A stretch of 64,000 nucleotides of DNA from Methylotenera sp. (GTDB lineage: Bacteria; Pseudomonadota; Gammaproteobacteria; Burkholderiales; Methylophilaceae). Made by a program: the position numbers and the translations under genes. The stretch spans positions 1-64,000 of the forward strand of contig NZ_JABFRA010000100.1 in the NCBI RefSeq assembly GCF_013141425.1. The letters are read 5' to 3'. Shown piece after piece: positions 33,740-42,455 of this stretch (positions within the stretch are counted from its first letter, which is position 1; each line of letters opens with the position of its first letter). The notes under the pieces are model-generated. The model did not search any database. It was not told where the DNA came from and worked only from the letters and a program-made list of their open reading frames with translations.

Positions 33740-36304
33740 TTAATTTGGGCGTTGCGAAATAAACTGGCAAGTGACAGCGCTGGCATAAGGTAAGCATTGC
33801 AAGGTCAACATGGCGACCCACAATTGAGCATCTATATTATTTAAACCACGCGTTGCTAACATAAGGAAGCCACACAAAATCAAAGCCGTTAGAAGCGTGA
33901 GTTCTTCAATAATTGGATTTAGAATTTGTAGTTTATTGATTTTATTTTTGCCCTTAGCCGTGACCTTAAATACTCCGTCTTTCTTGAATATTCCTGTTAT
34001 TACACCTTTAGCAATAGCATGAGAAAGCCCGAGACTGGCAAGTGAAGCGCCAAAGATATCAGTCCAGCTACAATTCATGGTTTTTCTGTAAAGAATCGGA
34101 CCGAGGGCGGCCTTTATGCCCAAGAAGCACAAGATTGGCACAATCATAATCGAGACTGGCAAACTAAAGGCTGTTGGAAAGACCAACATCGCGATTGTCC
34201 AGCCAATAGAACCAATGGTAAAAAATAACTGTAAGGCATCGCCCAACCAACCAAACCAGCCGGTAAGAAAGTGATAGCGCTGGCCAAAAGAAAGTGTTGA
34301 ATCACCCAGCAATTTTGGCAGATGATGTTTCAATATCTGCATGGCTCCAAAAGCCCAGCGGAAGCGTTGCGACTTAAGCGCCTTAAAGTCTGCGGGCGTC
34401 AATCCACGTCCAAAAGTATCATCCACATAGCGGAGTTCATAGCCTTTTTCCAGCAAGCGCAATCCAAGCTCAGTATCTTCACAAATACACCATTCCGACC
34501 ATTTACCGCTATCCAGCAAGGCCTGATGGCGGACCAAAGTCATTGTGCCGTGTTGAATTAGCGCATTGCGCTCATGGCGATGATGCATGCCAATGCGAAA
34601 AAATCCTTCGAACTCCCAATTACTCATCCGTTTAAAAAAGTTATTTTCCCATTCGCGATGCGCCTGGGGCGCTTGCACAACCGCAACTTGCGCGTCAGAA
34701 AAGTGTGGCACAAGATTCGATAACCAGTCCGCTGTAACTTCATAATCAGCATCGACCACCCCAATCACTTGTGCCTTTTTATTGGTCTTATCTAATGCAA
34801 AGTTCAAAGCGCCGGCCTTAAAGCCAGGCCATTGCGGAAGATGATAAAAATGAAAATTAGCTGGCATGTTTGCTACGTAGGTTTCGAGTGGCTTCCACTT
34901 GGCTTCATCTTTGGTGTTGTTATCCACCACGATCACTTCAAAATGGGTGTAATCAAGCTTATGCAAACTTTCAATGGTCGCAATCACCATTTCAGGCGGT
35001 TCGTTATAACAAGCCAGGTGAATCGAAACATACAGTTCTTTATCCGTGGGTAAAGGTTTTGCACGCTTGTAAGCCCGATTCCAGCCACCTTTAAACATCA
35101 CCTCACTAAATTCAACGCCATAAATCATCAACACGGCAGAAGTAAGCCCCATACCGATAATCAGGCCGATTAAAACGATAAAATCACGCAATGTGTAGTA
35201 GTAATCGCCAGGCAAGTTCCAAGCCACGACCAAAGTAGTGACGCAGGCTTGTAATAAAATTGCCATGGATAATCTACCACCCAGACCCCAGCGTCTAAAA
35301 CGATAACCGATAAATAAAATAGGCAAGAATGCTAACAAAGTAGCCCATAAGGCTTTTTCTTCCCAGCGGCTATCTTTTGGCACAGCGCCCTGCAAAGAAT
35401 ATTTTTCATGACGGTCTGCCGAAAACATGCCCCAATAAGCCCCTGCCCAGCCTTCTAGCTTTTGTTTCCAAGGCTGATCAAACGCTTCCATCAAATAATA
35501 GTCATAGTTTTTATAGGCGGTCTTTGCTAAAAACTCTCGAACAAAGCGCGCTTGGTTCACATCTGAAGCAATAGCCGCGCCAATAGTAGGCCCATGGCTA
35601 GGCCAACCAATTTCAGTGATAACAATTTTTTTTCGTGGAAACGCTTCCATCAGTTCTTTATAGCGACTGAGTGAATAATCCACTGCATTTTCAACTGGCA
35701 AACCTTCGTGATAAGGCAACAAATGCACCGCGATATAATCCACATGTTTGACTAGATCCGGATTTTTGAGCCAAACATGCCAAGGCTCGGCAGTAGAAAT
35801 TGGCAATTTAGTGGCTTTTCGTACATCATCCAGATAGCTAAACAAAGCTTCTGGTTTCAAGTCACTTCGCAGCAAGACTTCATTGCCAACAATGGCACGT
35901 TCGATACGAGGGTAGTTTTTAATTTTTGCTTTTAATGCCTCTACCTCACGTCGGTTAGCATTAGTATCACTGCCTAGCCAAGCACCAGCAGTAACATAAA
36001 ACCCGAGATTAGAAGCTAAGGCAGTAACTTCGCTATTTTCCAATGCTCCATAGATACGTATACGATTTGTCAGCGGTTTTAGTAACTTGAGATCGAGTTC
36101 CAACTCAGCTGTGCTAGGATATTCTTTATCTAGCGGACTCTGATTTTCTTGAAAGCCACTATAAGCAAAGCCATGAACAATCGTCGGGGCATTCATCACC
36201 GGCAATGCCTGGTTAAAAAGACTCCAAATACCAAAATGGATTAAACCAAGCGCGGTGGCGAATAGGATTGGATTTAAAAAACGCTTAAATTGTATAGAAA
36301 TCAA
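33740..36304 (-). CDS. NdvB-like GH17-GT2 fusion, beta-1,3-glucan synthase
   Basis: An 854-residue inner-membrane enzyme. An N-terminal helix is followed by a GH17 domain (about 40-310) with both catalytic acids: Glu142 in VGNE and Glu231 in TEIGWP. Membrane helices at about 318-400 lead to a family 2 glycosyltransferase domain (425-660) with VDAD (517-520), the catalytic ED at 609-610 and QRFRW at 646-650. Five or so C-terminal helices form the export channel. This matches NdvB of Bradyrhizobium and Pseudomonas, which make cyclic beta-1,3(1,6)-glucans. The periplasmic GH17 part may cyclise or branch the chain. Confidence 0.88.
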   Translation of the reverse strand: MISIQFKRFLNPILFATALGLIHFGIWSLFNQALPVMNAPTIVHGFAYSGFQENQSPLDKEYPSTAELELDLKLLKPLTNRIRIYGALENSEVTALASNLGFYVTAGAWLGSDTNANRREVEALKAKIKNYPRIERAIVGNEVLLRSDLKPEALFSYLDDVRKATKLPISTAEPWHVWLKNPDLVKHVDYIAVHLLPYHEGLPVENAVDYSLSRYKELMEAFPRKKIVITEIGWPSHGPTIGAAIASDVNQARFVREFLAKTAYKNYDYYLMEAFDQPWKQKLEGWAGAYWGMFSADRHEKYSLQGAVPKDSRWEEKALWATLLAFLPILFIGYRFRRWGLGGRLSMAILLQACVTTLVVAWNLPGDYYYTLRDFIVLIGLIIGMGLTSAVLMIYGVEFSEVMFKGGWNRAYKRAKPLPTDKELYVSIHLACYNEPPEMVIATIESLHKLDYTHFEVIVVDNNTKDEAKWKPLETYVANMPANFHFYHLPQWPGFKAGALNFALDKTNKKAQVIGVVDADYEVTADWLSNLVPHFSDAQVAVVQAPQAHREWENNFFKRMSNWEFEGFFRIGMHHRHERNALIQHGTMTLVRHQALLDSGKWSEWCICEDTELGLRLLEKGYELRYVDDTFGRGLTPADFKALKSQRFRWAFGAMQILKHHLPKLLGDSTLSFGQRYHFLTGWFGWLGDALQLFFTIGSIGWTIAMLVFPTAFSLPVSIMIVPILCFLGIKAALGPILYRKTMNCSWTDIFGASLASLGLSHAIAKGVITGIFKKDGVFKVTAKGKNKINKLQILNPIIEELTLLTALILCGFLMLATRGLNNIDAQLWVAMLTLQCLPYASAVTCQFISQRPN

Positions 36305-36309
36305 AATAA

Positions 36310-37887
36310 CTAGTATTTCCTAAAGAAATTCAAAGATGCGCTGAATGACCTAGGCCAAGCAGATGTTGCAAGCATGATGTTGATTGCTAACCAAAGGACT
36401 GCGAGTAAATTCTTAGGCTCCAAATACAAGCAATAAACCGCAGATACAATTAATAAAGCATGGAGTACATAATAAATTTTTATCTTTGGCCGAATACGTT
36501 GTTTAAGCAAGTATAACCCGAGTGAAAGTTGTATCGCTGGTAGTGCATACAAACTGACTGCAAAATCGCGATAGCGTCCATCAATAATCAACAATGTGCT
36601 TGATGTGATTGCCGCTAGTAGCAATAGGGTTGAACATGCTAACAATAGTCGTGTGTTGTTTAGGCCAGTACTACTCACCGTCCAGATGAGACTAATTACT
36701 GCAATTCCACCAATCGCCGCCACTCCACCTAAAGCCAGCCATTCCCGACTATTTTGGCATGCGCTAAACAAATATTCGGTTTGCAATAAAATAGTGATTC
36801 CCAATAATGCGCCCAAACTGGCCAATCCAATCAGCCCTGCTTTCCTGCGCTCTCCAAGAAAAAAACTTAACCCTAAAAACAATAGAGCACCAATGCTAGC
36901 CACTATAAATGGTCGCAATCCATCTGCCCGCGCTTTAATATCCCCATTGAAAGAAAATTTTGGCGAGAAATCGGTCTGGTAGATCCCCCAATAACCACCG
37001 ACAGTCCCCTCCAAGACGCGCTTCCATGGCTGATCGAAAGCTTCAATTAGATTGTAGCTCCAATTCCTGTCATGCGCGAGTTGCAAAAACCCTCGAATAT
37101 AGACGGCCTGATTTATAACGCTAGGCTGAGATTCTTGGCGTTGCCTTCCCACTGAGGGCCAGCCTGTTTCGCCAATCAAAATCGGCTTTTTAAAACTTGC
37201 AGTGACTAAGCTCATCACATTACTGGTATGGTCTAAGGCATTTTCTATGGACTGCGGATTGTCTTCCCAGTAGGGAAGAATATGCACCGTCACAAAATCT
37301 ACAGAATTTTCCAACGTGGGATGCTTGCGCCAAAACTCCCAAACATCGGCATAGGTAACGGGTACCTGCGTGGCAAGCTTTGTCTTTTCCAAATAGGCTT
37401 TCATAGCCGCTTCAGTCTGCTCCCCACGAAGCAGAACTTCATTTCCGACAATCAAAGCTTTAATAGTTTTAGGATATTTGTTCGCAATTGCAATAGCGAG
37501 TCCGAGTTCACTGTCATTCAAACTTTTCACCCAGCCAATCCAAGCGCCTAAATATACTTTCATCCCCAGTTTAGCGGCTACCACTGGAACATAATCTAAA
37601 CCCTGGCTAACCGAATAGATGCGAACACAATTGAACTGCTTAGCTAATATTGTTAAATCTTGGTCAATTTGAGCAGGATTAATACGTGTGCTCGAATTAA
37701 GCGGTGATTGCTCTTGGTGATAATAGGGCGAGTAAGAAACGCACTGAAGTTTTCCATCGCTAGGTAATTGCGGCTTGATAATGGCTAAGGCTTGATTTTG
37801 CTGCCATAACCAAGCGCTCAACAGTGCTAGCAATGCCAAATTAAATAGAGCAAAAAACCAAGTAGATTTAGCACTGTGAATAGTCAT
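36310..37887 (-). CDS. Membrane-anchored GH17 beta-1,3-glucanase/transglycosylase
   Basis: The ATG at 37887 was chosen; an in-frame TTG at 37914 would add nine residues. A signal anchor (10-30) is followed by a GH17 domain (about 48-315) with both catalytic Glu residues: Glu150 in VGNE and Glu240 in GETGWPS. About six membrane helices follow to the C-terminus. It starts the operon, and its stop is five bases before the NdvB-like start. This resembles the ndvB/ndvC pair of Bradyrhizobium, in which the second protein adds beta-1,6 branches. Here no GT2 domain is attached, so it is a transglycosylase or hydrolase rather than a second synthase. Confidence 0.82.
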   Translation of the reverse strand: MTIHSAKSTWFFALFNLALLALLSAWLWQQNQALAIIKPQLPSDGKLQCVSYSPYYHQEQSPLNSSTRINPAQIDQDLTILAKQFNCVRIYSVSQGLDYVPVVAAKLGMKVYLGAWIGWVKSLNDSELGLAIAIANKYPKTIKALIVGNEVLLRGEQTEAAMKAYLEKTKLATQVPVTYADVWEFWRKHPTLENSVDFVTVHILPYWEDNPQSIENALDHTSNVMSLVTASFKKPILIGETGWPSVGRQRQESQPSVINQAVYIRGFLQLAHDRNWSYNLIEAFDQPWKRVLEGTVGGYWGIYQTDFSPKFSFNGDIKARADGLRPFIVASIGALLFLGLSFFLGERRKAGLIGLASLGALLGITILLQTEYLFSACQNSREWLALGGVAAIGGIAVISLIWTVSSTGLNNTRLLLACSTLLLLAAITSSTLLIIDGRYRDFAVSLYALPAIQLSLGLYLLKQRIRPKIKIYYVLHALLIVSAVYCLYLEPKNLLAVLWLAINIMLATSAWPRSFSASLNFFRKY

Positions 37888-38055
37888 AAATTTCTGAAAG
37901 AACAGCTGATGCAACGGCTAGATAGATTAAGTAGCGCCTATGATAATCTAGGACGTTCACATAACAAAATTTTACCGCTAAAATATGTGCAAATTTACAT
38001 GGACCGCTCGGCTGGCATTACAATAACAACTTATAAAAATATTTGAGAAATTTGC

Positions 38056-38559
38056 ATGAAAAAACAGTTTTTATTCTTTTTAATCATTCTATATTCAAGT
38101 TTAATGAGCTTGGCCCATGCAAAATCCAATTTTAAAGGCAATGATTACAGCGGCGTATACGCCTGCAAGGGGAGCAATAATAAGGTCGGCGATTATGAAG
38201 TACAGGCAACATTAAAACTCAATCGCCTCAGTAGCCAAGGTGCCTTTGGTGTATATGATTTCAATACTGAAACCGAAAATTCCTGGATTTATCAAGGTCA
38301 GGCGATTGCCAATGGTAATAAACTTGCGCTGACATTTAACTTATCCAATGGTGTAGCAGCGGAATACAGTACCGGCTTAGCTGACATTCAAAAGATATCG
38401 CCTAACCGTTGGGCTTATACCAACCATTATTATGAACCCGATGACTCTGGTGGTGATTATGGAACGGAGTATTGTGTGATGGAAAAGCCTGCAAAGATGG
38501 CTAAAAAAACAAAAAAACTAGTGAACAAGAAAACAAATGCGGTTGAACGTCGTCTTTAA
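38056..38559 (+). CDS. Small secreted protein of unknown function
   Basis: No family was recognised. A clear signal peptide (FLFFLIILYSSLMSLAHA) is followed by a beta-rich domain of about 115 residues with many Tyr, Asn and Gly (NDYSGVYACKG, NSWIYQGQAIANGNKLALTF). One possible disulfide joins Cys in YACKG and EYCVM. The last 25 residues are Lys-rich. It is transcribed alone, and its stop overlaps the stop of the convergent YdjC gene by four bases. Confidence 0.65.
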   Translation: MKKQFLFFLIILYSSLMSLAHAKSNFKGNDYSGVYACKGSNNKVGDYEVQATLKLNRLSSQGAFGVYDFNTETENSWIYQGQAIANGNKLALTFNLSNGVAAEYSTGLADIQKISPNRWAYTNHYYEPDDSGGDYGTEYCVMEKPAKMAKKTKKLVNKKTNAVERRL

Positions 38560-39353
38560 CAATCTTGAGGGCTGCGGCTTAGTTTAATTTTTTGCAACAA
38601 ACCATCCATTGCATCACTATCAAGAACCGAGTATTCAATAAGCCTTGCAAAGTAAATGGGGTCATTCAACTCCCCCTCCATCTTGGCCGTTGCAGGATGA
38701 CACATTAAAACTGGTGTGCCTAGTGTGCTATCGACATTCGATAGCCAAAAATTCAATGCGTTTTTATAGTCAACGCTAGTACCAGAAAAGTCATAAACAC
38801 CCAACAAATCACCGCTGCATCTAAAGTCCATGCGCTTAGCTGCCTTTTCGAGCGCTGATGCGCCTAACGAACTAATCACTTTAGCCTTCAAACCATCGTT
38901 GACTGGAGGACGCGCAATGCGTATCCACGGTAATTGCTGGCTGTATCGCGTAGTTAAAACGTCGAGTAAGGCCTCACGTATTTGCGGCAGTTGATGCACA
39001 TGCTGATGGCCATCCACATAATCTGGGGCAGTGCCAAGCGCCTTTTCAAAACGATTGAGTTGCACCTCAATGCAGTGTTTGATCGCTTTTGGAGGTAAGT
39101 TCCTAAATAAGCTACGGGCAATTAAAGCAGTATGGCGGTGGGCATCACCAAAATGGGTGAAATCTAAATGCAAGCCAATGTCTGCTTTTTGTCTTATGTC
39201 AGCAGTTAACCTTTGCGCCGACTCAAACCAGCGTGGACTTAATACCATGCAAGACGTTGCAGTCAATCGGTTCTTTTGTATTAGTTGGATAATCGCCTCA
39301 TCAATCGCAGAGCTTTGCGCAAAATCATCCGCACAGATAATTACCGATTTCAT
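38556..39353 (-). CDS. ChbG/YdjC-family carbohydrate deacetylase
   Basis: A metal-dependent deacetylase fold. Family motifs are the N-terminal ICADDFAQS (metal Asp pair), IGLHLDFTHFGD and DGHQHVHQLP (metal His residues). ChbG removes an acetyl group from chito-oligosaccharides; related HpnK proteins act in hopanoid clusters. Its position as the last gene after GT39-like, GT2 and GtrA genes suggests it deacetylates a lipid-linked or glycan sugar. The ATG at 39353 was preferred to the GTG one codon upstream. Confidence 0.85.
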   Translation of the reverse strand: MKSVIICADDFAQSSAIDEAIIQLIQKNRLTATSCMVLSPRWFESAQRLTADIRQKADIGLHLDFTHFGDAHRHTALIARSLFRNLPPKAIKHCIEVQLNRFEKALGTAPDYVDGHQHVHQLPQIREALLDVLTTRYSQQLPWIRIARPPVNDGLKAKVISSLGASALEKAAKRMDFRCSGDLLGVYDFSGTSVDYKNALNFWLSNVDSTLGTPVLMCHPATAKMEGELNDPIYFARLIEYSVLDSDAMDGLLQKIKLSRSPQDC

Positions 39354-39366
39354 CACATTTCCAATT

Positions 39367-39759
39367 TCATGGCGAATGCTTAAAGGCCCAATTACGACTC
39401 AGTAAATAGGTGGAAACGGCGATGATAACCATCACCAATCCTAGTGCCAGCCAAAAAGGCAGCCAAGTATAAGTCAATGCCGCTATCAGCAATAACTGAT
39501 TTGCAATAAACCCAGCAACCGCAACTGTTAAAAAACGTGGAAAAGCTTGGCTGTGTGTGGAAGTTTGCTTTGAAAAACTGAACTTTCTATGCCCAAAATA
39601 ACTGACTGGAAAAGCCATTAAAAAACCAACAATATTAGCCTGTGATGGAGGCAAAACTCCCGTAAATTCAAAACTCACGGCTACAATATAATGTACAATT
39701 GCCGCTAGCGCGCCAATAATAGCGAACCATGAAATGGATTGTTTATGCAGATTGCTCAT
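39367..39759 (-). CDS. GtrA-family membrane protein
   Basis: A 130-residue, four-helix GtrA family protein (SWFAIIGALAAIVHYIVAV, FPVSYFGHRKFSF, NWAFKH). Such proteins are thought to flip polyprenyl-phosphate sugars across the inner membrane. Upstream is a GT2 polyprenyl-phosphate glycosyltransferase, the classical GtrB partner, and the YdjC deacetylase follows 13 bases later. Confidence 0.87.
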   Translation of the reverse strand: MSNLHKQSISWFAIIGALAAIVHYIVAVSFEFTGVLPPSQANIVGFLMAFPVSYFGHRKFSFSKQTSTHSQAFPRFLTVAVAGFIANQLLLIAALTYTWLPFWLALGLVMVIIAVSTYLLSRNWAFKHSP

Positions 39760-39795
39760 GGTACGTTACTTTTAATCACTGAATCGTATACGCAA

Positions 39796-40767
39796 TTACG
39801 AATTGGCTTCTGGCTTGTTAACTTCTGCAACGATATACGGCGGGCGACCTTTAACTTCGTCGTAAATACGGGCTAAATACTCGCCCAATATACCAATAAA
39901 AAGAAGTTGAACACCAGCAAAGAACATCATGCCTGCCACAATGGTTGGCCAACCCGGCACAGATTCATTGAAGAATAAATGGTCAACAACCACATAAAGC
40001 CCATAAATAAATGCTAAAAAAGCAAGCAATCCACCAACGGCACTGGCCAGCCGTAGTGGCATGACTGAGAAACTCGTGACCCCTGTCCAGGCTAATTGAA
40101 TCAATTTTAATTTAGAAAATGTACTTTCACCGTGTGACCGTGGCAAAGGTTTATAGGGAATGCCAACCGACTTATAACCTACCCAGGCGTATATCCCCTT
40201 CATAAATCGATTGCGTTCAGGTAAGGAAAGTAAGGCATCCACTACCTGCCTATCCATCAAGCGAAAATCACCCGCATCTCGCGGAATATGAATTTGACCA
40301 CCCAAGCTAATCATTCGGTAAAAAACACGCGAGCCCCAGCGTTTAAAATGCGATTCTGACTCACGATCTTGGCGTACTGCATACACCATATTGTAGCCTT
40401 CGCGCCACTTTTGCAACATCTGCCCCAGCAATTCTGCACTATGCTGGCCATCAGCATCCATACAGATTACGATGTCACCGCCTGCATGCTCCAAGCCAGC
40501 ACTAATGGCATACTCTTTACCAAAGTTACGCGAAAATCTCACTAACGTAGTGTTGAGATTTATCGGCAAATTTCTAACCAAATGCGCTGTTTGATCACGA
40601 CTACCGTCATCGATTACGACAATATCCCAGCGTGTCGTTAGTTGCCTAAGATGCTCCGCAATATGATTTACGGTACTTGCAATCGTAGCTTGTTCATTAA
40701 AAGCAGGCACAATCACCGTGATGTGTGGCTGAATAATATTGGTCGGTGGTAACTCGTTTTGCGTCAT
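39796..40767 (-). CDS. Polyprenyl-phosphate glycosyltransferase, GT2 (GtrB/DPM1-like)
   Basis: Transfers a sugar from a nucleotide donor to polyprenyl phosphate on the cytoplasmic face. The GT2 core has VIVPAFNEQ, VIDDGSRD and the acceptor-site MDADGQH. Two C-terminal membrane helices (LASAVGGLLAFLAFIYGLYVVV, MMFFAGVQLLFIGILGEYLARIY) are typical of GtrB and ArnC-like enzymes. AGAGG precedes the ATG. Which sugar is moved is not readable. Confidence 0.9.
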   Translation of the reverse strand: MTQNELPPTNIIQPHITVIVPAFNEQATIASTVNHIAEHLRQLTTRWDIVVIDDGSRDQTAHLVRNLPINLNTTLVRFSRNFGKEYAISAGLEHAGGDIVICMDADGQHSAELLGQMLQKWREGYNMVYAVRQDRESESHFKRWGSRVFYRMISLGGQIHIPRDAGDFRLMDRQVVDALLSLPERNRFMKGIYAWVGYKSVGIPYKPLPRSHGESTFSKLKLIQLAWTGVTSFSVMPLRLASAVGGLLAFLAFIYGLYVVVDHLFFNESVPGWPTIVAGMMFFAGVQLLFIGILGEYLARIYDEVKGRPPYIVAEVNKPEANS

Positions 40768-40791
40768 CTATTGGCCTCTTGTCACTATACG

Positions 40792-42393
40792 TTAATCTCG
40801 CGGTGGCGCATGCGGGCGGCGATCCTCACCGGTCAAGTTTCTGCGGTCTTTAACGATAGCTAATGGCGCATCCAAACGCGTTATAGATGCAATGACTTTT
40901 CCCTGCAACACTTTATCGCAATGCATAATGGTGCTGGAAATAAAAAAATCCGCCACCACCCAATCTTCTGTAACAGTAAAACGCTTATCTAAATAGGCGC
41001 GACCTTGGAACGCCTCGGCACATACGGCGACAGAGTATACATGTGGATTGTTTGGGGTCTTTTGCTGTTCAAGATCAATGTACTTTTCCAATGCAGTAGT
41101 TGCCTCTATGAGGCTGCTTGACCAGTAATCGCCTTCCCAATCATGAATGGCTTTTTTAAAACTATTGCCTGCAAATTGATTGTAATAAATGTATTCATAA
41201 GGATGCAACGAATAAAGCGTATAAGCCGTAGTTGAAATGAATAGCAGGCAGAATGCAGTAAAACCCAAACGTAGCTTTTTATAACTTGCCAAAAGCTGAA
41301 AAACTTGCGACAAGCCAATCCCTGCAACGATAGCCAGCACAGGTAGAATAAACGTGAAATGCCTTACGCCATTGTAAAGCGCTGGGCGATCGAAAAGCAC
41401 AAACAATAGTGGCGTTAAAAGTGCAATTGCAACAGTGAGTTGTGGCAGTTGCTTGCTAAAATCGATACGCTTTATTTTGAATAAAAAGATAGCCGTTACG
41501 CTGAATAGACCCAATAAAAATACTTCGGGTAAGCGCACGCCTAAATACTGCATCAAATAAGTATTCGGCACATCTCCAATTTTGAGGTATCGACCATTTA
41601 ATATAGTTTCCATATCAAAGGTAAAATGTGAAAATGATTTTGCGGCAATCAGAATATGGTCTAAACCCATGACTGCCCAAGGCCAGCAAAGCGCCATCAG
41701 GATAAATGCCACCACTCCCGCAGGCAGTAAGCCCAACACACTCTGCCAGTAAAAACTGAGTTTTTCTTGCAACTTATTGGTACGTAACAAACCGGCAATC
41801 AACACTAATAACAGCAAATAAATAACAGCAAACGCCCCACCAATTCTCAAACCCAAAGCAAGACCAACGGCCACACCCAACTTAAGCGACAATAGCAAAG
41901 GAATGCGCGGCAGATGTTTAGAAATAAGTAAGGTGTAATAAAGCGCCCACATCATACATGCGCCAAACGACACGTCTTTAGTATGAGTGAACATCGCACC
42001 TGTCCACGCGCCTGTGATGCTTAGTAACAACACTGCCAAGAAGGCAGCCCGCTCGTCTGCAAGTTCCCGTGTACATTTATAAACTGCAACTATCCCAGCA
42101 AACCCAAAAATTGCAGATAGCAAATGGCGAATATCCCACACCCAAAGTGGCAGAATTTTCTCCAAAGTGGCGGCCACTAGGTCGAATAATCCACCATAAA
42201 GGTAAAGATTCTTATAAGTAAATGCTGATAAATCAGTAAAGCCTGATTGATAAAACTTCAGCAACAGCTGGCCATAGAGGTGCTGCACTTCCTCATCATT
42301 ACTTATGCCATACTGCTTAAAAGTGAGCAGAATAAAAATTGCCAACGCTACAAAAAGGACGTACGTAAGCTTTCTATATGGATTCAAGATCAT
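40792..42393 (-). CDS. GT39/ArnT-like membrane glycosyltransferase
   Basis: A multi-spanning protein of about 533 residues with ten or more helices. The first periplasmic loop carries the acidic motif SNDEEVQHL, characteristic of GT-C enzymes that use polyprenyl-phosphate sugars. THTKDVSFG in a later loop is also typical. It heads the operon GT39-GT2-GtrA-YdjC, so it probably attaches the exported sugar to an acceptor such as lipid A, a glycan or a protein. The ATG at 42393 was taken; a TTG sits one codon upstream. The final residues are basic and proline-rich. Confidence 0.8.
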   Translation of the reverse strand: MILNPYRKLTYVLFVALAIFILLTFKQYGISNDEEVQHLYGQLLLKFYQSGFTDLSAFTYKNLYLYGGLFDLVAATLEKILPLWVWDIRHLLSAIFGFAGIVAVYKCTRELADERAAFLAVLLLSITGAWTGAMFTHTKDVSFGACMMWALYYTLLISKHLPRIPLLLSLKLGVAVGLALGLRIGGAFAVIYLLLLVLIAGLLRTNKLQEKLSFYWQSVLGLLPAGVVAFILMALCWPWAVMGLDHILIAAKSFSHFTFDMETILNGRYLKIGDVPNTYLMQYLGVRLPEVFLLGLFSVTAIFLFKIKRIDFSKQLPQLTVAIALLTPLLFVLFDRPALYNGVRHFTFILPVLAIVAGIGLSQVFQLLASYKKLRLGFTAFCLLFISTTAYTLYSLHPYEYIYYNQFAGNSFKKAIHDWEGDYWSSSLIEATTALEKYIDLEQQKTPNNPHVYSVAVCAEAFQGRAYLDKRFTVTEDWVVADFFISSTIMHCDKVLQGKVIASITRLDAPLAIVKDRRNLTGEDRRPHAPPRD

Positions 42394-42455
42394 CAACTTA
42401 TCAGTTTTTTGCTTGCGGTGAATTTACTAAGATAGGCGTGTGGCGATAATAGATT

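Noticed and set aside
34322..35574. Several plus-strand frames opposite the NdvB-like gene
   Set aside because: The minus-strand enzyme has all catalytic motifs over this stretch, and the opposite frames show no domain or start signal.
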